Assembly (NCBI GenBank): GCA_016202645.1
Contig: JACQOF010000024.1
Span: forward strand, 1 to 21,339
DNA: 21,339 bases
Source of the DNA: a bacterium
GTDB taxonomy: Bacteria > Lindowbacteria > 2-12-FULL-62-27
Direction of reading: 5' to 3'
The translations under genes and the position numbers were made by a program. Positions 7,639-16,597 of this stretch are shown piece by piece; position 1 is the first letter of the stretch, and every line of letters starts with the position of its first letter. The notes beneath the pieces were generated by a model. That model saw nothing but the letters and a program-made list of their open reading frames with translations, was not told where the DNA came from and did no database searches.

Positions 7639-7690
7639 GTTTGCTGGTTGCTGTTAGCTATTAGCCAATAGCCAATAGCCAACAGCAAAC
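7639..7690. repeat. Hairpin of 'ccaatagc' words between DUF4438 gene and typA
   Basis: gtttgctg...gctatt on the left pairs imperfectly with aatagccaatagccaacagcaaac on the right (rc begins gtttgctgttggctatt). The right arm contains tandem copies of the word ccaatag. No U-run follows. It may attenuate read-through into typA or only be a mobile palindrome. Confidence 0.65.
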
Positions 7691-7712
7691 AGCCATCAGC
7701 GCCCTTTCTCTC

Positions 7713-9542
<1,830 letters not shown>

Positions 9543-9609
9543 TTCACTTCAAAATAGAATGCCGGCAGTACACCCGCCTTTCTCCCTCTCTCCCTTTCTC
9601 CCTCTCTCC

Positions 9610-10296
9610 CTACAGAGATTTAAGGCGGATCAGGCATTCCCGGACGGCGGCGTTGCCCGGACTGATTCTCAGAAAAGTTTCCAGCCGCGAAATGGCTTCG
9701 GGGACGAATTCCTGTTCCAGAAGGACGTCCGCGAGGAGGATGACGGCGTCGGTGTAGTCGGGCTTCACGGCCAGCGCCGATTCCAGAAATCGGGCCGCAT
9801 CCGTGGGGCGGCCGCATTCCTGGGCCGCACAGCCGGCCAGGTACAGCGCATAGGCGTTGCCCGGATCGATCTCGATCGCGCCACCCAGCGCCTCCAGCGC
9901 TTTCGCCGGTTCCTCCATGTGCCGGTACGTGATCCCAAGATTCAGCCGCGGCTGGAGGAGCCGCGGATTGCTCCGGACCGCGCGGTTCAGAAACGGAAGC
10001 GCGATGGCATGGCGGCCGTGATTGGAATGCAGGGCCCCGACGTTCGTGAGACATTCGGCGTGTTCGGGATTATGTTTCAGCGCAAGCGAGTAGTATTTCA
10101 AGGCCTCGTCGGGGTTTTTTTGGAGATCGGAAATCACACCAAGATTGTAGTACGCGTCGGCAAACCGGGGCGCCGCCTCCGTAACTTTCAGAAACAGCCC
10201 TTTGGCGTCGTCCAGCCTCCCGCCCCGCAAAGCCGCCACCGCATCCCGGATCCAATCGTTTACGCGCGTAGATGCCGTTTCTCGTTCGTCGGGCAT
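9610..10296 (-). CDS. TPR-repeat protein
   Basis: A 228-residue protein made of about six tetratricopeptide repeats, roughly at 13-46, 47-79, 80-113, 114-147, 148-181 and 182-215. Each has the spacing of W/L, G/A, Y/F and A positions (for example ADAYYNLGVISDLQKNPDEALKYYS). TPR arrays form superhelical protein-binding scaffolds. No signal peptide, membrane segment or enzymatic domain is visible, so the partner is unknown. I start at the ATG at 10296 (MPDERET). The open frame continues 21 codons upstream, but those are encoded by the pyrimidine repeat (FLPFSLSPFLPP) and look non-biological. The gene sits between two copies of the same hairpin repeat and is convergent with typA and divergent from dusB. 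Confidence 0.85.
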   Translation of the reverse strand: MPDERETASTRVNDWIRDAVAALRGGRLDDAKGLFLKVTEAAPRFADAYYNLGVISDLQKNPDEALKYYSLALKHNPEHAECLTNVGALHSNHGRHAIALPFLNRAVRSNPRLLQPRLNLGITYRHMEEPAKALEALGGAIEIDPGNAYALYLAGCAAQECGRPTDAARFLESALAVKPDYTDAVILLADVLLEQEFVPEAISRLETFLRISPGNAAVRECLIRLKSL

Positions 10297-10314
10297 GTGT
10301 GCGCAGAGTAGCTT

Positions 10315-10425
10315 ATTGGGAGGGAGAAAGGGAGAGAGGGAGAAAGGGAGAAAGTACAAATCCGTTCAAAGCAGAAATGCTGCGGTAATCCCGCCTATCT
10401 CCCTATCTCCCTTTCTCCCTCCCAA
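10315..10425. repeat. Purine/pyrimidine hairpin repeat, copy 2
   Basis: The ends attgggagggagaaaggga (10315-10333) and its exact reverse complement (10407-10425) form a 19-bp perfect terminal match. The centre (10355-10395) aligns with the centre of copy 1 at 9501-9611. It lies in the divergent space between the TPR gene (minus) and dusB (plus), where promoters for both would be expected. Confidence 0.82.
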
Positions 10426-10442
10426 TCATGTAGACTCCCAAC

Positions 10443-11459
10443 ATGAACGCGTTGATGTTGAAGACGCTGACCATCGGGCCGGCGGTAATGCAGTCACCCA
10501 TGTCCGGGTGGACCGATCTGCCGTTCCGGCTGATCGCCCGGGAGAAGGGAGCCGGATTCGCGTTTCTCGAGATGATTCTCGCTGACGCGGTCGTCGCTTC
10601 ATCGGACCGGACCTTCGACCGGATGCAGACCCTGCCGGAGGACCGGCCCCTCGGGGCGCAGCTGGTCGGCTACACGCCCGAGTCCATCGCGGCCGCCGCG
10701 CGGATTCTGGAGGAATCCGGCGTGGACCTCATCGATCTCAATTTCGGCTGTCCGGTTCCGAAAGTCACCTGCAAGGGCGGAGGGTCGGCGATGCTGAGGG
10801 ACCCGGACCTCGCCCGGGACATTTTCCGGGAGACCGTCTCGGCGGTCTCGGCCGTTCCGGTCACGGTCAAGATGCGTCTGGGATACGACGACCCGAGCGG
10901 GGACGAGGCGCTTGGGATCGCGAAGATCGCGGAGGATTGCGGGATCGCCGCTGTGACGATCCACGGCCGGAGCCGCAGGCAGGGATATAGCGGCGAGGCG
11001 GATTATGCGGCGATCGGCCGGATCAAACAGGGGATCGGTATCCCCGTCATCGGCAACGGCGACGTGACTGACGGCGCACGGGCGCGGCGTCTTCTGGAAA
11101 TCAGCGGCTGTGACGGCATCATGATCGGCCGCGGCGGCATCGGATATCCGTGGATTTATCGCGAGGTCGCCGCCGCCCTCGCGGGTCTTCCACAACCGGC
11201 GCCTCCGGATTCCGAGGAGGTCCGGTCCACGCTCCTGCGCCACATCGATCTTCAGATCCAATACACGCCCCGCCAGGCACATCTTCTCCTGCGCCGCATC
11301 GCCTGCGGATACTTCAAACGACTCCCGGGCGCGGCGGAATACCGCGCGCGGATCAACGCGGCCGCCAGCGTCGCGGAAATCCGGCGAATCGTCGAGGAAC
11401 TTTCGCCGCACTTCAGCCATCAGCCATGTTCCAGATTCCCGTCGGTTCATTCAAAGTAA
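10443..11459 (+). CDS. dusB: tRNA-dihydrouridine synthase (DusB-like)
   Basis: A 338-residue FMN-dependent TIM barrel that reduces specific uridines in tRNA to dihydrouridine. The Dus signature DLNFGCPVPKV holds the conserved Cys (C103). Other family blocks are PMSGWTDLPFR, VTVKMRLGYDD (K143), VTIHGRSRRQGYSG (H174), PVIGNGDV and GIMIGRGGIGYPWI (flavin-phosphate site). The C-terminal helical tRNA-binding domain is present (about 245-320). The start ATG at 10443 has no clear ribosome site, and the ATG at 10455 is an alternative. The stop TAA (11457-11459) lies within the end of a C/G-rich palindrome, and the last residues (QPCSRFPSVHSK) are not family-like, so the native terminus may have been altered. 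Assignment to DusB rather than DusA/C rests on overall resemblance. Confidence 0.93.
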   Translation: MNALMLKTLTIGPAVMQSPMSGWTDLPFRLIAREKGAGFAFLEMILADAVVASSDRTFDRMQTLPEDRPLGAQLVGYTPESIAAAARILEESGVDLIDLNFGCPVPKVTCKGGGSAMLRDPDLARDIFRETVSAVSAVPVTVKMRLGYDDPSGDEALGIAKIAEDCGIAAVTIHGRSRRQGYSGEADYAAIGRIKQGIGIPVIGNGDVTDGARARRLLEISGCDGIMIGRGGIGYPWIYREVAAALAGLPQPAPPDSEEVRSTLLRHIDLQIQYTPRQAHLLLRRIACGYFKRLPGAAEYRARINAAASVAEIRRIVEELSPHFSHQPCSRFPSVHSK

Positions 11460-11553
11460 CCTCTTCCCCCCGTTTGGGGGGAAGCTGGATGGGGGGATTT
11501 TCCGAGAGATGTACCCCCCTCCCAACCTCCCCCTCAAGGGGGGAGGAGGTTAC
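11456..11553. repeat. C/G-rich bipartite palindrome, copy B (between dusB and maf)
   Basis: Perfect termini gtaacctc (11456-11463) and gaggttac (11546-11553) bracket the same two-hairpin unit as copies A and C. It contains the stop codon of dusB at its left end and a ggaggaggt stretch at its right end that resembles a ribosome site for maf. An ATG inside the unit (11509) opens the longest possible maf frame. Confidence 0.85.
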
Positions 11554-11571
11554 TTCACCGAAGACCGTCGT

Positions 11572-12129
11572 TTGATTCTTCTCGCCTCAACGTCACCCCG
11601 ACGGCGGACGATTCTCAAGTCACTGGGTCTAAAGTTCCGTGTCGTGAAGAGCCTATACCGCGAGATAGATCGACGGAGCCAGAATCCCTCGCGACTGGCG
11701 CTGCGGCATGCGATCGGGAAGGCCCAGATGGCGCGGGTCCGACGCAAATGCGGTGTCGTCCTTGGCGCGGACACCGTCGTCAGCATCGACGGCCGGATCC
11801 TCGGGAAACCCCGGAACCTTCGGGAGGCATTCCGCATGCTGAAACTGCTATCGGGCCGAATCCATACCGTCCACACCGGCGTCGCGCTCATCGATCTGGC
11901 GTCCGGCCGCTCGGCGACCGGAACGGCCCGAACCCGCGTGACCTTCAAGCGTCTCGACACCGGCGCCATCCGGCGGTATCTCGCGCGGATCCATCCGCTC
12001 GACAAAGCCGCCGCGTACGCCATCCAGGACGGCAAGGACGTCATCAAATCCATCCGCGGGTCCTTCACCAACGTCATGGGCCTTCCGGCCGAGCTTTTGA
12101 AAAAACTTCTCCAGAAACTTGGAAAGTAG
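11572..12129 (+). CDS. maf: Maf/YhdE-type nucleotide pyrophosphatase
   Basis: Maf proteins hydrolyse non-canonical or modified NTPs (dTTP/UTP or m7GTP classes) to NMP and PPi. Seen here: LLASTSPRR at the N-terminus (nucleotide-binding loop), VVLGADTVVSIDGRILGKP, RIHTVHTGVALID, and near the C-terminus AAAYAIQDGKDVIKSIRGSFTNVMGLP. Starting at TTG 11572 gives 185 residues, close to the family length and beginning exactly at the conserved block. The alternative ATG at 11509 would add 21 residues translated from the palindromic repeat (MYPPPNLPLKGGGG...), which is not family-like. The start remains uncertain because no well-spaced ribosome site precedes TTG. It follows dusB and precedes the nuclease gene by 15 bp, so the three are probably co-transcribed. 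Confidence 0.9.
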   Translation: MILLASTSPRRRTILKSLGLKFRVVKSLYREIDRRSQNPSRLALRHAIGKAQMARVRRKCGVVLGADTVVSIDGRILGKPRNLREAFRMLKLLSGRIHTVHTGVALIDLASGRSATGTARTRVTFKRLDTGAIRRYLARIHPLDKAAAYAIQDGKDVIKSIRGSFTNVMGLPAELLKKLLQKLGK

Positions 12130-12144
12130 GGTAAGCTTGAGCCG

Positions 12145-13650
12145 ATGAGTTCACAGACATCCGTCCGGGCGCCGTACCTGACCAAAAGCAAGTACATGAA
12201 CGGCCGGCAGTGCTTGAAACTTCTCTGGTACGCCGCAAACGACACTTCCGTCTTCCCGCCGCTCGGCGCGTCGACCCGGGCGCTCTTTGACCAGGGCAAC
12301 GAGATCAACATCCACGCGCGGCAGGTTTTTCCGGGGGGGATCCTCATTCCGCAGAACGCCGGGTTCAGCGCCGCCCTGACCGCGACGCGGAAGGCCGTCG
12401 AAAAACGTGTCCCGGTCTTCGAGGCGTCGGTCTCGCACGACCAGCTCTTTGCCCGCGTCGACGTTCTGCGTCCGGGAGAAACCGGCTGGCACCTGATCGA
12501 GGTCAAGAGCTCGACCCAGGTCAAGGACGAGCATCTGGAGGAAGTCGCGTTTCAGAAACTGCTCTGCGACCGCGCCGGCATACCCATCGAAAAATGTTTT
12601 GTCATGCACGTCGACAACACCTACGTCCGGCGGGGCGGCGTCGAGCCTTCAAAACTCCTCGCCCTGCAGGAAGTGACGCGGCCAGTCGGGAAACTCATCG
12701 GCAAGGTGGACGGATACATCGAAGAGATGCGTTCCCGGATGCAGGCGCCGCGGGCGCCGGATGTGCCCATCGGCGGCCATTGCAATGCCCCGTATGCGTG
12801 CCCCCTGAAGAGCATGTGCTGGGCCGGCATGCCGGAGCACCATGTTTTCACCCTGAAAATCGGGGGGAGTCTTTCCGAGGAACTCTTCAAGGCCGGCATC
12901 CTCGACATCAAGGACATCCCGGACGGCATTGAACTCACGCCGCACCAGGCGATCCAAGTGGCGTGCCGCCGGAGCGAGACGCCCCACGTCGATCCCGGAA
13001 GCCTCAAGACATTTCTGGACGAATGGATCGACCCGCTGTATCTGCTCGATTTCGAGACCCTGAGTCCCGCCGTCCCGGCCTACGACCTGTCCAGTCCCTA
13101 CGAGCAGGTTCCTTTTCAGTATTCATTGAAACGTGTTTCCCGGAAGCGCCGGGAGGACTCCTCCTGGGAGTATCTGCACGAAGGCTGTGCCGATCCCCGG
13201 CCGGAAGTTCTCCGCCGCCTGAAGCGGGAAATCGGGCCGGAGGGAACAATCATCGCGTACAACTCCAAATTTGAAATCAAGGTCCTGCGGTCCGCGGCGG
13301 TTGCCTATCCGGAGTACGGCGACTGGGTGGAATCCCTCGTGCCGCGGTTCTCGGATCTCTATCAGCCCTTCCGGAATTTCCACTACTACAACCCCTCCCA
13401 GCTCGGCAGCGCCTCTCTCAAGGTGGTCATGCCGGCCCTGACCGGCAAGAGTTACTCGAGCCTGGAAATCGGCGCGGGGGACCTGGCCAGCCGGGAATTT
13501 TGCCGGATCACCTTCGGAGACGCGGACGACACCGACTGCCGGAAAGTCCGCGACGCTCTGATCCGCTACTGCCGGCAGGACACGGAGGGGCTGGTCGAAG
13601 TGATCAACGAGATGGAAAGGCTGTCAGGTTCAACCCGGAAGATTCTTTGA
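12145..13650 (+). CDS. DUF2779 protein: Cas4/RecB-like Fe-S nuclease fused to DEDD-type exonuclease-like domain
   Basis: A 501-residue protein. The N-terminal half looks like a PD-(D/E)XK nuclease of the Cas4/RecB type: FARVDVLRPGETGWHLIEVKSS supplies D106, E119 and K121. C23 plus C213, C219 and C225 (HCNAPYACPLKSMCW) fit a Fe-S cluster that staples the fold. The C-terminal half is DUF2779: LLDFETLSPAVP (D302, E304), FQYSLK, IIAYNSKFE (N373, E377), DLYQPF (D404), GSASLKVVMPALTGKSY, and YCRQDTEGLV (D479), a pattern like DEDD 3'-5' exonucleases. Together these suggest a nuclease acting on DNA or RNA ends; substrate unknown. It is downstream of maf by 15 bp and overlaps the convergent ligase-like gene by 21 bp. 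No CRISPR or toxin gene is adjacent. Confidence 0.85.
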   Translation: MSSQTSVRAPYLTKSKYMNGRQCLKLLWYAANDTSVFPPLGASTRALFDQGNEINIHARQVFPGGILIPQNAGFSAALTATRKAVEKRVPVFEASVSHDQLFARVDVLRPGETGWHLIEVKSSTQVKDEHLEEVAFQKLLCDRAGIPIEKCFVMHVDNTYVRRGGVEPSKLLALQEVTRPVGKLIGKVDGYIEEMRSRMQAPRAPDVPIGGHCNAPYACPLKSMCWAGMPEHHVFTLKIGGSLSEELFKAGILDIKDIPDGIELTPHQAIQVACRRSETPHVDPGSLKTFLDEWIDPLYLLDFETLSPAVPAYDLSSPYEQVPFQYSLKRVSRKRREDSSWEYLHEGCADPRPEVLRRLKREIGPEGTIIAYNSKFEIKVLRSAAVAYPEYGDWVESLVPRFSDLYQPFRNFHYYNPSQLGSASLKVVMPALTGKSYSSLEIGAGDLASREFCRITFGDADDTDCRKVRDALIRYCRQDTEGLVEVINEMERLSGSTRKIL

Positions 13651-14706
13651 CCGGGCCAGGGAATACTCGACGATTTTCTGAATGAGACCCGGATAACCCC
13701 AGCCGAGGACCTTGGCCATTTCAGCCAGGGAGGAATTCGGCGAGATGTCCGGGTTGGGATTGACTTCAAGCACGTACGGCCTGCCCCGCAGGTCCATCCG
13801 AAAATCGATTTTCGCGTAGCCGTCCAGCCGGAGCGCCGCCATCGTCCGGCGCGCGATCGCACGGATCTTTGACCGCTTGCGCTTGGACAGCCGCGCCGGG
13901 CAGTGAGTCCGGGTCATGCGGCAATAGACGGAGGCGTACTTCCACTTGGTCGTATAGGAAATCAGCGGCGGCAGATGTTCCGGAAGCCTCGAAAAATCGA
14001 TTTCACCGATGGGCATTTCGGTGTTGCCCACCATCACAAAGGCGTATTCGGCGCCGCGGACAAAAGATTCTATCAAAATGGGCTGACGAAAGCGGTCGAA
14101 CTGCCCGGAAACCGCGGACCTCAGCTCCGCTTTCGATTTGATGACCACGTTGCGGTCGATCCCGATCGACCCGTCCTCCAGGCTCGGCTTGACGATCCAG
14201 GGCCTGGGCGGCAGGTCCGGCGGGCACCGGCCGTCCGGCGAGATCGCGTAGGCGGGAGTAGGGATGCCGTAGCCGTCGAGAACGGTCTTGGTCCGGAACT
14301 TGTCCCTGCACAAAAACAGCGCCTCGGACGAAACCGACGTGGAGGGCTGACCGAGATCCTCGAGGAGACCCGCCAGGCGACCCTCGCCGCGGGTGTCGCC
14401 GAAAACCGTTTCGGCCAGATGAAACACCAGCGCGGGCCGAAACCGGCGGATCTGCCGGACCAGGTCGGGAATGGTTTTGATGTGCGCCCGCGCAACCGTA
14501 TGCCCCAGCCACCGCAAGGTCTCCTCGATCGGCGCAATGGCCTCCCAGACGCCAATGTTCGCCTCCGCGGCGTCGCCGCCGCGAAAGACGTCCGTGTCGT
14601 CGTGCACGATCATCACGCGGGCCGGCTTCACATGCCGGCGGATTTTTTTTTCAATCCGGGCGGTGAATTTGACGGGCTTGACGAACAGCGGGTTCGATTT
14701 TTGCAT
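13630..14706 (-). CDS. D-Ala-D-Ala ligase-like ATP-grasp enzyme
   Basis: A 358-residue ATP-grasp protein. Family features: LVFHLAE, LLEDLGQPSTSVSSEALFLCRDKFRTK (K136), GIPTP, PWIVKPSLEDGSIGI (K173), ILIESFVRGAEYA (E213, E220), KIDFRMDLRGRPYVLEVNPNPDIS (D301, E314, N316, the Mg-binding set). These fit Ddl-type carboxylate-amine ligases. The N-terminus differs: the Ddl signature GGxSxEHEVS is missing and replaced by VMIVHDDTDVFRGGDAAEANIG after about 30 basic residues. It may therefore ligate another amino acid or peptide rather than make D-Ala-D-Ala. It starts 9 bp after the stop of the PAS-kinase-REC gene on the same strand, so the two are an operon. Convergent 21-bp overlap with the DUF2779 gene. 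Confidence 0.83.
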   Translation of the reverse strand: MQKSNPLFVKPVKFTARIEKKIRRHVKPARVMIVHDDTDVFRGGDAAEANIGVWEAIAPIEETLRWLGHTVARAHIKTIPDLVRQIRRFRPALVFHLAETVFGDTRGEGRLAGLLEDLGQPSTSVSSEALFLCRDKFRTKTVLDGYGIPTPAYAISPDGRCPPDLPPRPWIVKPSLEDGSIGIDRNVVIKSKAELRSAVSGQFDRFRQPILIESFVRGAEYAFVMVGNTEMPIGEIDFSRLPEHLPPLISYTTKWKYASVYCRMTRTHCPARLSKRKRSKIRAIARRTMAALRLDGYAKIDFRMDLRGRPYVLEVNPNPDISPNSSLAEMAKVLGWGYPGLIQKIVEYSLARSKNLPG

Positions 14707-14715
14707 GCAGTCCGG

Positions 14716-16386
14716 TCAGACTGATCCCTGCTCGAGCTCGGCCAGGAACCGGTCGTCCATCGGCGGCGCCGCCACGGACGGAGATTCATTCAGAACCCGG
14801 TCGATCAGGCCGGAGAGGGCGGCCAGGGTAAAGGGTTTCAGGAGATACGCCTTGAGGCCAAGCCGGAACATCGCGTCGGTGTCGCCCCGGATCGAATAGC
14901 CGGTCATGAGGATGGCCCGTACGCCAGGCCGCATATTTTTCATTTCCTGAAATGCCTCCAGTCCGCTCTTGCCGGGCATTTTCATGTCGACCAGCACAAG
15001 GGCGATCTCGTCCCGGCGGACGTCGAAAATTTTCACGCCTTCCTCGCCCCCCGACGCGGTGTAGACGGTGTAGCCGATTCCGCCCAGAAGTTTTGACGTG
15101 GTTTCAAGAACGGGCGGTTCGTCGTCGACGACCAGAATCGTTCCCGTTCCGCGGACGACTTTTTCCTCCGCCGGCGCCGCCGGTTTCGCATCCGCCGAGA
15201 GCGCCGGAAAATAAATCCGGACCGCGGTGCCCTTGCCCGGCTCGCTCTCGACCGCCACATATCCGCCGTGGTTTTTCACTGTCTTGTAAACCAGCGTCAG
15301 CCCGAGCCCGGCGCCGCCCTGGTCGGACTTGGTCGTGAAAAACGGCTCGAAGACTTTTCGGAGAACCTCCTCCGGCATGCCCTTGCCGGTGTCCCGAACG
15401 CACAGTTGAACGAGTTGGCCCGACGGCATCCCCGGATGCGTCCGCAGATGTTCCGCGTCGGCCGTGAAGGCCGACGTTTCAAGACTCAGGACGCCCCCGT
15501 CCGGCATGGCGTCCCGCGCGTTGATGCAGACGTCCATGATGGCTTTGTCGAACTGGTCCAGGTCCGCGTTGATCAGCGGGAGGTTGTCCGTCAGTTTCGG
15601 CTCGATCACGATGTTGCCGCCGATGGCCCTCAGCAGAAATTCCCGCAGGCGGATGATGGACGCGTTCAGGTCGACCGGCGCGAGTTTCGACTTGTCATCC
15701 GCCCGGCCGCCGGCCCGGGCGAATCCCCGGAGGTCCCGCATGAGCGCCCCGCCTTTCCGGACCAGCCCCTCGATGTCCTTGACGTACTGCTCCCGGTCGG
15801 CGTCGTTGGTGGTCTGCTTCATGAGTTCCGCGTATCCCTGAACGCTGACCAGCAGGTTGTTCACGTCATGCGCGACTTCGCCGGCCAGCCGGTCGATTAC
15901 TTCCATCTTTTGCGCCTCATGTAGTTTCTGCGCCGCCTTGCGCCGTTCCGTCACGTCCCGAAACAGCCCCATCACCTGCAGGCCGTCCCGGACGGGGAAA
16001 CTCGTCAATTGAATCTCGCACCGGATGGGCGTGCCCTGGCCCCGGATTGCCGTCACTTCCAGAGCCGTGCGCGTCAAGGCATTCTCTTTTTCAAAAAACC
16101 GCCCCAGGACCTTCACGAACGCCTCGCGCTGGGTCTCCGCCACGAAATGGTCGATCCGGTCCCCGATTGCCTGCTCCTCCGACACACGGAACATCCGGGC
16201 GGCGGCCGGACTGAAATGAAGGATCTGGAGTTTCGCGTCGATGGCCACAACCGCGTCCTTGCAGACGGCGTAAAGATGGTTCCCGAGGGCGGATCGGTCA
16301 ATCGACGGCGGCGAGGGCGGCCCGCCCGCGGCGGGCGGGGGTGCGGGTGCGGGTGCGTGTTTTTTGATGTCCGGCATATCCACCAT
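14716..16386 (-). CDS. PAS-histidine kinase-REC hybrid sensor
   Basis: A soluble hybrid kinase of 556 residues from the ATG at 16386. A Pro/Ala/Gly-rich low-complexity segment (about 11-27, APAPAPPPAAGGPPSPP) precedes a PAS domain (about 30-145, ending FRDVTERRKAA). HisKA carries EVAHDVNNLL (phospho-His H173), the NtrB-like class. HATPase has N-box NARDAMPDGG, G1 DTGKGM, F FEPFFTTK and G2 GGAGLGLTLVYK. A C-terminal receiver has VVDDE, D467 (LVDMKMPGKSG), T495 and K517. It is missing membrane segments, so it senses a cytosolic cue through PAS. The start could also be ATG 16377 (preceded by ggtgg) or TTG 16413. It is the first gene of an operon with the ligase-like gene. Confidence 0.9.
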   Translation of the reverse strand: MVDMPDIKKHAPAPAPPPAAGGPPSPPSIDRSALGNHLYAVCKDAVVAIDAKLQILHFSPAAARMFRVSEEQAIGDRIDHFVAETQREAFVKVLGRFFEKENALTRTALEVTAIRGQGTPIRCEIQLTSFPVRDGLQVMGLFRDVTERRKAAQKLHEAQKMEVIDRLAGEVAHDVNNLLVSVQGYAELMKQTTNDADREQYVKDIEGLVRKGGALMRDLRGFARAGGRADDKSKLAPVDLNASIIRLREFLLRAIGGNIVIEPKLTDNLPLINADLDQFDKAIMDVCINARDAMPDGGVLSLETSAFTADAEHLRTHPGMPSGQLVQLCVRDTGKGMPEEVLRKVFEPFFTTKSDQGGAGLGLTLVYKTVKNHGGYVAVESEPGKGTAVRIYFPALSADAKPAAPAEEKVVRGTGTILVVDDEPPVLETTSKLLGGIGYTVYTASGGEEGVKIFDVRRDEIALVLVDMKMPGKSGLEAFQEMKNMRPGVRAILMTGYSIRGDTDAMFRLGLKAYLLKPFTLAALSGLIDRVLNESPSVAAPPMDDRFLAELEQGSV

Positions 16387-16423
16387 AAAACCACAAACCG
16401 GCAGCGACTTCAATTCCCGCGCC

Positions 16424-16537
16424 GTTACTATTCAGTCCTCTCCGTCATTCCCGCGAAAGCGTCCGCCTAAGGCGGACAGTCTGCATGGCGATGGTCTGGA
16501 TTCCCGCTTTCGCGGGAATGACGACCTGAATAGTTAC
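16424..16537. repeat. dRS3-like palindromic element, copy 1 (with long outer arms)
   Basis: The outer arms gttactattcag (16424-16435) and ctgaatagttac (16526-16537) pair with one mismatch. Within are gtcattcccgcgaaagcg and its inverted mate ctttcgcgggaatgac, plus a small palindrome gtccgcctaaggcggac. The core word resembles the attcccN8gggaat of Neisseria dRS3 repeats, although this is a different lineage. It fills the divergent space between the PAS-kinase and the membrane protein gene. Confidence 0.8.
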
Positions 16538-16597
16538 CCCGCGCCGGAGAATTCATCCTTGATTGCCCGGCGTGAGTGTGTTTCCATTGGAGCTTCG

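Noticed and set aside
9559-10311. A 250-codon plus-strand open frame between typA and dusB
   Set aside because: It is antisense to the TPR gene, whose repeat pattern on the minus strand is clear, and its ends are in the repeat elements.
13630-16386. Annotation of the ATP-grasp gene as ddl
   Set aside because: The N-terminal Ddl signature is missing and the final loop reads EVNPNPDIS, so a specific D-Ala-D-Ala ligase call is not supported.
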